Shown: positions 1 through 8,296, numbered from the stretch's first letter. The stretch: 21,038 nt of DNA from DTSX01 sp964008355 (GCA_964008355.1 CAXGBD010000017.1:1-21038), one strand, 5' to 3'. Numbers and translations are program-made. The notes: generated by a model from the letters alone, not told the origin.

Positions 1-1
1 A

Positions 2-2629
2 TCTCCAACGAATGAGATTTTATTAGAAGAGTCACTTCTTGGATGGAAGGAATTTGAAATGGAGGTTGTCAGAGATAATCAAGATAATGCCATTATTGTC
101 TGTTCCATAGAAAACGTTGATCCCATGGGGATCCATACTGGGGATTCAATAACTGTTGCACCTGCTCAGACCTTAACCGATAAGGAATTTCAAAGAATGA
201 GGGATCAGTCCATTGCAATTTTACGAAAAATCGGTGTAGATACAGGTGGATCAAACGTCCAATTTGCAATCAATCCTAGTGATGGAAGAATGATTGTCAT
301 TGAAATGAATCCAAGGGTTTCAAGGTCATCAGCACTTGCATCTAAGGCTACAGGTTTCCCAATTGCTAAGATTGCTGCAAAACTAGCAATTGGATTCACT
401 CTTGATGAATTAAAGAACGATATCACAGATCGTCAGACCCCAGCATCATTTGAACCTACTATTGATTATGTCGTGACAAAAATTCCACGTTTTGCCTTTA
501 AAAAGTTTCCTCAAGCGGATCCAAACTTAACGACTCAAATGAAATCAGTTGGTGAAGTTATGGCAATAGGGAGAACCTTTCAGGAGTCCCTGCAGAAGGC
601 CATTCGAAGTTTAGAAACTAATCATTATGGATTAACAAATCTGTATAAAGATAAATCAGTGACTAACAATTTAAGAAAAAAACTTATTACACCTTCAGCA
701 GAACGATTGTTCTATATTGGTGATGCTTTTAGACTTGGACTCAGTATCAGTGAAGTTAATCACATGACTCACATTGATCCTTGGTTTTTAGAACAAATTA
801 AAGACCTAATTGATACTGAAATCAACATCAGTAGATTAAATATAGAAAATATTGATTCAGAAACACTACTTACTTTAAAAAAGAAGGGTTTCTCAGATAT
901 CAGATTGGCTGAGCTATTGCACAGTGATGAATTAACAATCAGGGCTAAAAGAAAGGTTTTGAAAATTAAACCGGTATTTAAAAGAGTAGATACCTGTGCA
1001 GCAGAATTTGAAACGTCAACAGCCTATTTATACTCAACTTATGAAGATGAATGTGAATCACGCCCAACAAATAAAAGAAAGATCTTAATTCTCGGTGGCG
1101 GTCCTAACAGAATTGGGCAAGGAATTGAATTTGACTATTGTTGTGTACATGCATCTTTTGCTATTTCTGAATGCGGCTATGAGTCGATCATGATTAACTG
1201 TAATCCAGAAACTGTTTCAACCGATTATGATACCTCGGATAGACTTTATTTCGATCCTTTAACATTTGAAGATGTTATGGAAATTATTGAAATTGAGCAA
1301 CCAGAAGGAGTCATTGTTCAGTTTGGAGGTCAAACACCACTTAAATTAGCTAAACGATTATTAGATGCTGGGGCACCCATAATTGGTACTTTACCAGATT
1401 CTATTGATACTGCTGAAGATAGAGAGCAATTCAAAGACTTGGTGACAACACTCGGTTATCTCCAGCCGTACAATGAAGTTGCAAGCAACCTTGACGAGGC
1501 TTTGCAAAAAGCAAAGAAAGTTAGATATCCCATGGTTGTTAGACCCTCTTATGTACTAGGTGGTCGGGCAATGGAAATTATCTATAACGATGAAGAGCTA
1601 AAAAAATATATGCATGAAGCAGTCAGGGTTTCCAATGAAGCACCAGTTCTATTGGATCATTTCTTAGATAAAGCCATTGAAGTCGACGTTGATGCAGTCA
1701 GCGATGGCAAGGAAGTTTTTATTGGCGGTATCATGGAGCATATTGAGCAAGCAGGAGTTCATTCTGGTGACTCATCCTGTGTAATACCACCAATAAAGTT
1801 GTCACAAAAAATTCAAAATACTTTAAAAGATCAAATGATTAATTTAGCAAAATCATTAAATGTTGTCGGACTTGTTAATGCTCAGTTTGCAGTCAGAAAG
1901 AATAAAGTTTTCATAATTGAAGTAAACCCAAGAGCATCTAGGACTGTGCCATTTGTTTCCAAGGCAACGGGTAATCAATTGGCCAAGATAGCAGCAAAAA
2001 CTATGATTGGTATTCCATTAAATGATCAGGAAATTAAAACAAGCACTCCCATGAAGTTTTTTTCTGTTAAGTCACCCGTTTTCCCATTTAATAAATTTCC
2101 AGATACAGATCCAATTCTAGGTCCAGAAATGAAATCAACAGGCGAGGTAATGGGTACTGGTAGAACTTTTGGTGAAGCATATATGAAGGCACAGAATGCA
2201 ACGGGCATAACTATCCCTCAATCAGGTTCTGTATTCATATCTGTCAGGGATCCAGACAAGACCGTAAATTTATTAAGACTAGCAGAATTTCTTATTAGAA
2301 AAGAATTTGAAATCATTGCCACAGATGGGACAAATAGGTTTTTAAATGATAACAACATTCAATCATCTCATATTAATAAAGTGCACGAAGGTAAACCACA
2401 CATTGTTGGTTTGATAAGAAAAGAATTAATAGACCTTATAATAAATACAACAGAGGGCAAACAATCAATAGAAGAATCCCTTTCAATTAGGGCAGAGGCT
2501 GTAATTAGAAATGTGACTTATTACACTAGCTTGGAAGCTGCTGTTGCAACAATGAATTCGTTCGATTATTTTAATATAATGAATGTAACAAAAATACAAG
2601 ATTACTATAAAGTTGAGGTTCATCGTTAA
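2..2629 (+). CDS. carB: Carbamoyl-phosphate synthase large subunit (5'-truncated by window edge)
   Basis: CarB uses ammonia delivered by CarA, bicarbonate and two ATP to make carbamoyl phosphate for pyrimidine and arginine synthesis in the cytoplasm. The open frame runs in from the left edge, so the first visible ATG (59) is internal; the codons before it read SPTNEILLEESLLGWKEFE, a conserved CarB stretch. Roughly the first 200 residues of a protein usually near 1,070 are missing. Visible parts, in order, are the end of the first ATP-grasp half (metal-binding EMNPRVSRSS, about 305-334), the oligomerisation region, the second synthase half (GGGPNRIGQGIEFDY, about 1093-1137; EVNPRASRT, about 1920-1946) and the C-terminal MGS-like allosteric domain from about 2215, with INTTEGKQSIEES. 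All catalytic signatures look intact. The TAA stop is followed directly by the ATG of greA. The family call is certain; only the N-terminus is unseen. Confidence 0.98.
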   Translation, partial: SPTNEILLEESLLGWKEFEMEVVRDNQDNAIIVCSIENVDPMGIHTGDSITVAPAQTLTDKEFQRMRDQSIAILRKIGVDTGGSNVQFAINPSDGRMIVIEMNPRVSRSSALASKATGFPIAKIAAKLAIGFTLDELKNDITDRQTPASFEPTIDYVVTKIPRFAFKKFPQADPNLTTQMKSVGEVMAIGRTFQESLQKAIRSLETNHYGLTNLYKDKSVTNNLRKKLITPSAERLFYIGDAFRLGLSISEVNHMTHIDPWFLEQIKDLIDTEINISRLNIENIDSETLLTLKKKGFSDIRLAELLHSDELTIRAKRKVLKIKPVFKRVDTCAAEFETSTAYLYSTYEDECESRPTNKRKILILGGGPNRIGQGIEFDYCCVHASFAISECGYESIMINCNPETVSTDYDTSDRLYFDPLTFEDVMEIIEIEQPEGVIVQFGGQTPLKLAKRLLDAGAPIIGTLPDSIDTAEDREQFKDLVTTLGYLQPYNEVASNLDEALQKAKKVRYPMVVRPSYVLGGRAMEIIYNDEELKKYMHEAVRVSNEAPVLLDHFLDKAIEVDVDAVSDGKEVFIGGIMEHIEQAGVHSGDSSCVIPPIKLSQKIQNTLKDQMINLAKSLNVVGLVNAQFAVRKNKVFIIEVNPRASRTVPFVSKATGNQLAKIAAKTMIGIPLNDQEIKTSTPMKFFSVKSPVFPFNKFPDTDPILGPEMKSTGEVMGTGRTFGEAYMKAQNATGITIPQSGSVFISVRDPDKTVNLLRLAEFLIRKEFEIIATDGTNRFLNDNNIQSSHINKVHEGKPHIVGLIRKELIDLIINTTEGKQSIEESLSIRAEAVIRNVTYYTSLEAAVATMNSFDYFNIMNVTKIQDYYKVEVHR

Positions 2630-3106
2630 ATGGGAAAAGTCTTTATGACTCAGTTAGGTAATGACTCTCTAAGAGAAGAGCTCAAAATGCTCATCTCTAA
2701 AGACAGACCTGAAGTTATTAATGCCATTGCTTCAGCTAGAGAATTTGGTGACTTGAAGGAAAATGCTGAATACCATGCAGCAAAAGAGAAGCAAAGTTTT
2801 ATTGAAGGCAGAATATCAGAAATCGAGTCAAAACTTTCTAATGCTGAAATAATTGATGTAACAAAACTAGATATCAGAGAAAAGGTAGTTTTTGGTTCAA
2901 CAGTAAAACTAAGAAATATGGATTCAAAATCCATAGTAAAGTATAAAATTGTCGGTGAAGATGAAGCGGATATAGATAATGGACTGATTTCATATATGGC
3001 TCCTATTTCAAGAGCAATAATAGGTAAGAGTTTGCTTGATATTGTTGAGTTTGAATCTTCAGAAGAAAAGACAATATTCAAGATTCAGAGCATTGAATAT
3101 ATTTAG
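2630..3106 (+). CDS. greA: Transcription elongation factor GreA
   Basis: GreA enters the secondary channel of RNA polymerase and stimulates cleavage of backtracked transcripts. The 158 residues equal the E. coli length. Residues 1-75 form the antiparallel coiled-coil finger. The tip carries GDLKENAEYHAA with D41 and E44, the acidic pair that helps coordinate the catalytic Mg2+. The C-terminal half (about 80-158) is the FKBP-like RNAP-binding domain, with VGEDEAD and the SPI-like loop APISRAIIGK. The ATG directly abuts the carB stop (TAAATG). A GAGG at 2615-2618 lies inside the carB end, so translation is probably coupled to carB. A second ATG at codon 6 is possible, but the longer start matches family length. 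carB-greA adjacency is typical of beta/gamma-proteobacteria. Confidence 0.97.
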   Translation: MGKVFMTQLGNDSLREELKMLISKDRPEVINAIASAREFGDLKENAEYHAAKEKQSFIEGRISEIESKLSNAEIIDVTKLDIREKVVFGSTVKLRNMDSKSIVKYKIVGEDEADIDNGLISYMAPISRAIIGKSLLDIVEFESSEEKTIFKIQSIEYI

Positions 3107-3118
3107 TAATTTTCTAAA

Positions 3119-3739
3119 TTGATTAGCAAAACCAACAAACATCATTGGCGAACTCGTCAACATGAAGACTTTTATTTTAAACTGTCTAAACAACAGGGTT
3201 TTCGTACAAGATCGATCTATAAGTTAATTGAAATGAATGAAAAATATAGGTTAATCAAACCAAAGTCTTGGGTATTAGATTTGGGTTGCTCACCTGGAGG
3301 TTGGTCTGAATACATTGTCAATGAATTATCAAATAAAGGAAGAGTTGTCTCTGTAGATGTTAGTGCAATGAAACCAATAACTAACGTAGATTTCATACTG
3401 GGAGATTTTCAAAATGAATCAATACAAAATGAAATTTTAAAAAAAATATTAGGTAAAAGATTTGATTTGATTGTTTCGGATATATCACCTAATAAAACTG
3501 GGAATAGTATCACTGACCAGTATCATTTTTTTCAAATTGCAGATGAAATACTTGAATTCTCAAAAAAAGCACTTAAATCTAAGGGTAGTTTAGTTATGAA
3601 AGTTTTTGTTGGTTTGGGATTTGAAAAATTTGTGAAGGATTCAAAGTTAATATTTAGAGATACAATTTTTTTTAAACCAAAATCTTCAAAACCTAAGAGC
3701 AAAGAAACTTACCTAATAGCATCATCTATTAGGTTATAA
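3119..3739 (+). CDS. rlmE: 23S rRNA (uridine-2'-O-)-methyltransferase RlmE (FtsJ/RrmJ)
   Basis: RlmE uses S-adenosylmethionine to methylate the 2'-O of the A-loop uridine (U2552 in E. coli) in the 50S subunit. It is 206 residues long, against about 209 in E. coli. The K-D-K-E catalytic tetrad is visible as K35, D121 (VSDISPN), K161 (MKVF) and E196 (SKETYLIA), each exactly three lower than the E. coli numbering. The SAM-binding loop is DLGCSPGGWS (54-63), where a Cys replaces the usual Ala. The frame opens with TTG at 3119; an in-frame TAA at 3107 leaves no upstream alternative, and the first in-frame ATG (codon 39) would remove K35. TTG is therefore the likely start, although no clear Shine-Dalgarno precedes it. 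It sits between greA and ftsH, 12 and 19 bp away, as part of the usual rlmE-ftsH pair. Confidence 0.95.
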   Translation: MISKTNKHHWRTRQHEDFYFKLSKQQGFRTRSIYKLIEMNEKYRLIKPKSWVLDLGCSPGGWSEYIVNELSNKGRVVSVDVSAMKPITNVDFILGDFQNESIQNEILKKILGKRFDLIVSDISPNKTGNSITDQYHFFQIADEILEFSKKALKSKGSLVMKVFVGLGFEKFVKDSKLIFRDTIFFKPKSSKPKSKETYLIASSIRL

Positions 3740-3758
3740 TTGCCACAGGATAAAATAT

Positions 3759-5663
3759 ATGGGTAAATTCTTTAAAAATACTATGGTATGGATAGTTATC
3801 GCGATTGTGATGATGACCGTATTTCAATCTTTTTCGCCAAATTCTATTAGACAACAAACACTAGATTACAGCACTTTCTTAGAGTTAGTTAAAACAGGAA
3901 ATGTTAGTGAAGTTATCTTTGAGGATAATCTAATTAACGCAAGAAAGATTAATGGTGAAAAATTTATTACTTATAACCCAGAAACTGATAACACTGCACT
4001 CATTGGTGAACTATCAAAAAGCGGTGTCAGAATAAGTGCATCACCCCCTAAAGGACAAAGCTTATTCATAAGCCTGCTGATTAATTCTTTTCCTGTGATA
4101 CTTCTGATAGCTGTTTGGATTTACTTTATGAGACAAATGCAAGGAGGAATGGGTGGTGGGAAAGGTGCAATGACTTTCGGTAAAAGCCGTGCACGTTTAT
4201 TAGGAGAAAACCAAGTAGATGTGACATTTGCTGATGTTGCTGGTGTCGAAGAAGCCAAAGAAGAAGTCATGGAAATTGTAGAATTCCTGAAGGACCCAAA
4301 CAAATTTCAGAGATTGGGAGGAAAAATACCTCAAGGCGTTTTAATGTTAGGCAACCCAGGATGTGGTAAAACACTTTTAGCAAGAGCCATAGCTGGAGAA
4401 GCGAAGGTTCCATTTTTCACAATATCTGGTTCAGATTTTGTAGAGATGTTTGTAGGTGTTGGAGCTTCAAGAGTCAGAGATTTATTTGAGCAAGCGAAAA
4501 CTCGAGCACCAAGCATTGTTTTCATCGATGAAATAGATGCAGTTGGTCGTCAAAGAGGTGCCGGCTTAGGTGGTGGTCATGATGAACGAGAACAAACACT
4601 CAATCAATTACTTGTTGAGATGGATGGATTTGAAGGCAATGAAGGAGTCATAGTTATTGCTGCCACAAACAGACCAGATGTTTTAGATGCGGCACTGCTA
4701 CGACCAGGAAGATTTGATAGACAGGTTGTGATACCACTACCTGATGTAAGAGGAAGAGAACAGATCCTAAAAGTTCATATGAGAAAGGTTCCATTGGATA
4801 AAGATGTGAAACCATCCATTATAGCAAGAGGAACACCTGGTTTTTCTGGTGCTGATCTTGCTAATTTGGTAAATGAAGCAGCACTTCTGGCAGCAAGGGG
4901 AAACAACAAAAGCGTCAAAATGGATCAATTTGATAAAGCAAAAGATAAGGTCATGATGGGAACAGAAAGAAAATCAATGGTTATGAGTGAACAAGAAAAG
5001 AAATTGACAGCCTATCATGAAGCAGGACATGCCATTGTAGGATTAAACCTTAAGGAACATGATCCAGTTTACAAAGTCACTATAATTCCAAGAGGAAGAG
5101 CACTGGGGTTAACCATGTTTTTACCCGAAGAAGACCGATATAGCATAAGTAGATTAAGATTGGTTGGTCAACTAACTAGTTTATTTGGTGGTAGAGCTGC
5201 AGAAGAATTAGTTTTTGGTAAAGACTCAGTTACAACGGGTGCATCTAATGACATAGAAAGAGCAACTGAAATCGCAAGAAATATGGTTACAAAATGGGGA
5301 TTATCAGACAAACTTGGTCCTTTGTCCTATAGCAAAGATGAAGAAGAAATATTTTTAGGACGATCTGTAACTCAACATAAACAAGTATCCGATACTACTG
5401 TCAATATAATTGATCAAGAGGTAAGGCAAATTATTGATCAAAGTTATGATGAAGCTAATAGCATTTTAGTCAGTAATGTCAAAAGACTCCACAAAATGGC
5501 AGAAGCACTCATTAAATATGAAACTCTCGATGAGGAACAAATTAAAGACATCATGAATGATAAAGAACCAAGACCACCAGATGGATGGAGTATTGATGAC
5601 GAACCAGAAGATGATGATAATTCAACTGACAGTAAAATAGGTGGTCACGCTACCCAACACTAG
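3759..5663 (+). CDS. ftsH: ATP-dependent zinc metalloprotease FtsH
   Basis: FtsH is a membrane-anchored hexameric AAA+ protease that degrades damaged membrane proteins and regulatory substrates. At 634 residues it is close to the usual 610-650. Two membrane segments (about 5-25 and 103-123) flank a periplasmic domain. The AAA+ module has an unusual Walker A, GNPGCGKT at 198-205, where GPPGTGKT is the norm, then Walker B VFIDEID (254-260) and the arginine-finger region RPGRFDR. The zinc site is HEAGH (420-424) with D498 (GASNDIE) as third ligand. All numbering is +6 relative to E. coli. The pore-loop region SGSDFVEMFVGVGASR is intact. The acidic tail after PRPPDGW is poorly conserved, as is usual. 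An AGGA at 3747-3750 lies 8 nt before the ATG. The stop codon forms part of a perfect 7-bp inverted repeat. GxxxxGKT is retained, so ATPase activity is expected. Confidence 0.98.
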   Translation: MGKFFKNTMVWIVIAIVMMTVFQSFSPNSIRQQTLDYSTFLELVKTGNVSEVIFEDNLINARKINGEKFITYNPETDNTALIGELSKSGVRISASPPKGQSLFISLLINSFPVILLIAVWIYFMRQMQGGMGGGKGAMTFGKSRARLLGENQVDVTFADVAGVEEAKEEVMEIVEFLKDPNKFQRLGGKIPQGVLMLGNPGCGKTLLARAIAGEAKVPFFTISGSDFVEMFVGVGASRVRDLFEQAKTRAPSIVFIDEIDAVGRQRGAGLGGGHDEREQTLNQLLVEMDGFEGNEGVIVIAATNRPDVLDAALLRPGRFDRQVVIPLPDVRGREQILKVHMRKVPLDKDVKPSIIARGTPGFSGADLANLVNEAALLAARGNNKSVKMDQFDKAKDKVMMGTERKSMVMSEQEKKLTAYHEAGHAIVGLNLKEHDPVYKVTIIPRGRALGLTMFLPEEDRYSISRLRLVGQLTSLFGGRAAEELVFGKDSVTTGASNDIERATEIARNMVTKWGLSDKLGPLSYSKDEEEIFLGRSVTQHKQVSDTTVNIIDQEVRQIIDQSYDEANSILVSNVKRLHKMAEALIKYETLDEEQIKDIMNDKEPRPPDGWSIDDEPEDDDNSTDSKIGGHATQH

Positions 5664-5686
5664 AGTCATTATTCAACAAGACTCTA
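5661..5686 (+). repeat. Perfect 7-bp inverted repeat spanning the ftsH stop codon
   Basis: TAGAGTC (5661-5667) and GACTCTA (5680-5686) are perfect reverse complements separated by 12 nt, and the first arm contains the ftsH TAG. RNA from this site could fold into a short hairpin. No U-run follows (the next bases are AACCCTAAAAAAGC), so it does not look like a classic intrinsic terminator. It may act as a 3'-end stabiliser, or it may be chance. The right arm recurs as AGACTCTA at 5759-5766, so the left arm has two possible partners. Confidence 0.45.
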
Positions 5687-5732
5687 AACCCTAAAAAAGC
5701 ATTTATTCTCGCTACTCAAAATAAAAACATAA

Positions 5733-5758
5733 CCTGTGTTACTAGCTAAAAAAACAGG
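5733..5758 (+). repeat. Imperfect inverted repeat in the ftsH-glmM spacer
   Basis: CCTGTGTT (5733-5740) can pair with AAAACAGG (5751-5758) with one mismatch across a 10-nt loop that itself contains the palindrome TAGCTA. It lies just upstream of the TATAAT at 5765. The stem is short and AT-rich on the loop side and no T-run follows. A regulatory or termination role is only a possibility. Confidence 0.3.
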
Positions 5759-5764
5759 AGACTC

Positions 5765-5770
5765 TATAAT
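5765..5770 (+). promoter_or_regulatory. Candidate -10 element for glmM-tpiA-secG
   Basis: TATAAT is a perfect sigma-70 -10 hexamer in the only sizeable spacer between ftsH and glmM, about 65 nt before the glmM ATG. No good -35 sits at 16-18 bp; the best upstream match, TTACTA (5739-5744), is 20 bp away and weak. There is no extended TGn. TATAAT is mirrored by ATTATA at 5779-5784. In DNA this AT-rich such matches arise by chance, so the call rests mainly on location. Confidence 0.35.
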
Positions 5771-5835
5771 TAGAATCCATTATAAAAAGAAGAGACATAA
5801 TACATAACAATGATAAACAAGAACGGTCAAAATAA

Positions 5836-7167
5836 ATGAATAATAATTTAAAAGTATTTGGGACCGATGGCATAAGAGGCAAAGTGGGTGAGCACCCAAT
5901 GACTGTCGATTTCACCAATAAATTTGCAAGTGCAATAGCCACAGTTTTAGCACCTAGAGGAGGTACTGTGGTTATTGGAAAGGACACTAGAATTTCAGGT
6001 TATATGTTTGAATCAGCTCTGGAAGCAGCTTTTGTTGCACGTGGACTTGATGTTGTGTTAGTTGGACCACTACCAACACCTGCTATTTCTTTTATCACAA
6101 CTGACATTAGTGCTAATTTTGGGATTGTCATTAGTGCATCTCATAACTCTTACGAATATAACGGGATCAAGATCCTCACAAATAAAGGCGAGAAGCTAGA
6201 TGTAAGACTAGAACGAGATATTGAAAATCAACTAATCAATGAACCGATCACACTTTCTGCTGAGACTATTGGTAAAGCTCGTCGTTTAGGAGCAGATTCA
6301 AGAGACGCTTATATACATTTTATTTCTAGAATTTTCGACAGCAATAAACCTTTAACTGATATGAAAATAGTTATCGATTGTTCCCATGGTGCTGCATATA
6401 AAATTGCTCCCAGACTTTTATCAAGTTTGGGAGCAGAGGTTATCCCAATTGGCTGTTCACCAAATGGGTATAACATAAATTTAAAGAGTGGATCTACTAA
6501 TCTTGAGAATATTATAAATACTGTACCAGCATTATCAGCAGATCTTGGAATAGCATTAGATGGCGATGCAGATAGAGTTGCTCTTATTGACTCAAGTGGG
6601 GAGACAATAGAAGGAGACCAGATACTCTATATCCTTTCTAAATTACTCATAAATGACCCTCGATTTAATTCAAAAGTAGTTGGAACAATATTAACTAATT
6701 CAGGACTTGAAAAATCTCTTAAAAAACAAAGTATCGACTTATATCGATCAGAAGTAGGGGATAAAAATGTTTTAGACTTAATGAAACAAACAGGGTCCAT
6801 TATTGGTGGTGAAAATTCTGGTCATATTATAAATTTAGAATACTCACCATCTGGAGATGGATTGATGACATCTTTACTTGTGATAAAAGCTATGATCAAT
6901 GATAAAAAATCGTTAAATCAATTATTAGATGGGCTAGAACTTGTACCACAATTTAACAAAAACATTGAAGTTAATAGTTCTATCATCTCACAAGAGGTAA
7001 TTAAAGATATTGCAGATAAAGCAAATACAGTAATGAAAGATGGAAGGGTATTAGTCAGAAAATCAGGAACCGAGCCTGTAATAAGAATAACAATTGAAAC
7101 TCATGAACAAAAAAAAGCCAATATCGCTATTGAAGCAATCAAGACTCAAATAAGTAAAATAAACTAA
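5836..7167 (+). CDS. glmM: Phosphoglucosamine mutase GlmM
   Basis: GlmM converts glucosamine-6-phosphate to glucosamine-1-phosphate on the route to UDP-GlcNAc, feeding peptidoglycan and lipopolysaccharide. It is 443 residues long (family about 445). The N-terminus FGTDGIRGKVG is diagnostic. The phospho-serine is S102 in ISASHN, at the same number as in E. coli. The metal loop is DGDADR (242-247), the sugar loop GGENSGH (324-330) and the phosphate-binding loop RKSGTEP (408-414). The residues after the active serine read HNSYEYNG, where HNPFYDNG is usual. An in-frame TAA immediately before the ATG fixes this as the upstream limit; no strong Shine-Dalgarno is visible. Its stop overlaps the tpiA start (TAATG). 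folP, the common neighbour between ftsH and glmM, is not here. Confidence 0.97.
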   Translation: MNNNLKVFGTDGIRGKVGEHPMTVDFTNKFASAIATVLAPRGGTVVIGKDTRISGYMFESALEAAFVARGLDVVLVGPLPTPAISFITTDISANFGIVISASHNSYEYNGIKILTNKGEKLDVRLERDIENQLINEPITLSAETIGKARRLGADSRDAYIHFISRIFDSNKPLTDMKIVIDCSHGAAYKIAPRLLSSLGAEVIPIGCSPNGYNINLKSGSTNLENIINTVPALSADLGIALDGDADRVALIDSSGETIEGDQILYILSKLLINDPRFNSKVVGTILTNSGLEKSLKKQSIDLYRSEVGDKNVLDLMKQTGSIIGGENSGHIINLEYSPSGDGLMTSLLVIKAMINDKKSLNQLLDGLELVPQFNKNIEVNSSIISQEVIKDIADKANTVMKDGRVLVRKSGTEPVIRITIETHEQKKANIAIEAIKTQISKIN

Positions 7168-7928
7168 TGGAAAAACTTTTTATAGCTGCCAATTGGAAAA
7201 TGAATGGAGACAGTCGTTTTAATACTCACTTAATTAAAGCCATCAATAAAAACACACATGAAAATAAAGTCATAGAAGTTATTATTTGTCCTCCCTTTCC
7301 TTACATTGATCAAATAAATAGACTTAAATCGCCATTTATAAAAATTGGTGGGCAAAATATATCTGAGTATGAAAATGGGGCTTTTACGGGTGAAGTGTCA
7401 GCATCTATATTGAGGGATATGAAAATGGACTATGTAATTATAGGACATTCAGAGCGACGACAAATTTTTAATGAAACTAATGAAGTAATTACCCAAAAAT
7501 TTAACTTAGCCCATCAATATAATTTAGTGCCCATTTTATGTGTTGGAGAAACTCTTGATGAGAGAAAAAACGGTCAAACCATTAAAGTGATTGAAGCTCA
7601 GATTAAATCTATTATCGCAAACACAGACATATCCTTATTTACTAACTCAATTATAGCCTATGAACCCGTATGGGCTATTGGAACAGGTGAGACTGCATCA
7701 CCTGAGATTGCTGAAGATGTTCACTTTAATATAAGAAAAATTTTGGAAGCGAATCATTTAGAAAGTCCTACTTCAATACCAATTCTATATGGAGGTAGTG
7801 TCAATAGTAAAAACTGTCAAGCTTTATTCGAAATGAACAACATTAATGGAGGATTGATTGGTGGAGCGTCCTTGGATTCATTGGAATTTTCTAAAATATA
7901 TCAAACTGCAGAGGGTTTAAATAAATGA
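7167..7928 (+). CDS. tpiA: Triosephosphate isomerase
   Basis: TpiA interconverts dihydroxyacetone phosphate and glyceraldehyde-3-phosphate in glycolysis and gluconeogenesis, acting as a cytoplasmic dimer. It is 253 residues long (usual about 250). Catalytic residues are visible: N9 and K11 in AANWKMNG, H94 in IIGHSERR and E166 in AYEPVWAIGTG. Phosphate-binding loop 6 (IGTG) and the YGGSV and GLIGGASL motifs are present. The ATG shares one base with the glmM stop and no Shine-Dalgarno is seen, so coupled translation is likely. The gene ends in an ATGA overlap with secG. glmM-tpiA-secG is a standard gammaproteobacterial arrangement. Confidence 0.98.
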   Translation: MEKLFIAANWKMNGDSRFNTHLIKAINKNTHENKVIEVIICPPFPYIDQINRLKSPFIKIGGQNISEYENGAFTGEVSASILRDMKMDYVIIGHSERRQIFNETNEVITQKFNLAHQYNLVPILCVGETLDERKNGQTIKVIEAQIKSIIANTDISLFTNSIIAYEPVWAIGTGETASPEIAEDVHFNIRKILEANHLESPTSIPILYGGSVNSKNCQALFEMNNINGGLIGGASLDSLEFSKIYQTAEGLNK

Positions 7929-8281
7929 ATAATATTTCATCATTGTTACTTATATTTCATGTAATCATAGCTATCTTAATAGTTGCTCTAATACTAATAC
8001 AAAAAGGCAAAGGTGCAGATATGGGCTCTGCCTTTGGTGCAGGTGCTTCGGGTACAATATTTGGTGCAAAAGGCTCAGCGAATTTCTTATCACGAACAAC
8101 AGCAGTATTAGCAACGATCTTCTTCCTGACAAGTTTAGCTTTAGCATATGTAAATAAAGGAACAGTTAAAACTGAAAGTGTACTGGATCAAGTTCAAACT
8201 GTTATGCCAATAGATGATGAAACAAATGGTTCAGGAACATTACCATCGATACCTCTTGATATTCCAAACAATAATAATTAG
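7925..8281 (+). CDS. secG: Protein-export membrane protein SecG
   Basis: SecG is the small auxiliary subunit of the SecYEG translocon in the inner membrane. It is 118 residues long with two predicted membrane helices (about 5-23 and 54-75). The conserved cytoplasmic loop between them reads QKGKGADMGSAFGAG, then GTIFGAKGSANFLSR. The tail after about residue 80 is acidic, then Asn-rich, and poorly conserved, as is normal. A GAGGG at 7911-7915 lies 9 nt upstream of the ATG, which overlaps the tpiA stop as ATGA. The tRNA-Leu gene begins 15 bp after its stop, so the three-gene transcript probably reads into it. Confidence 0.95.
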   Translation: MNNISSLLLIFHVIIAILIVALILIQKGKGADMGSAFGAGASGTIFGAKGSANFLSRTTAVLATIFFLTSLALAYVNKGTVKTESVLDQVQTVMPIDDETNGSGTLPSIPLDIPNNNN

Positions 8282-8296
8282 CTAGTATTCTTTTTA

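Noticed and set aside
2650..3081. Minus-strand ORF of 143 codons
   Set aside because: It lies entirely opposite greA. Its Ser/Ile-rich translation is a frame shadow of the charged GreA sequence.
3735..3740. TATAAT just upstream of ftsH as a promoter
   Set aside because: It overlaps the rlmE stop. There is no -35 at proper spacing, and initiation from it would leave almost no leader before the ftsH Shine-Dalgarno.
5661..5686. Hairpin after ftsH as an intrinsic terminator
   Set aside because: The stem has only three G-C pairs and no T-run follows on the + strand.
8256..8288. TTGATA ... TAGTAT as a tRNA promoter
   Set aside because: The spacing is 21 bp and the pair lies within the secG 3' end, so it is not convincing.
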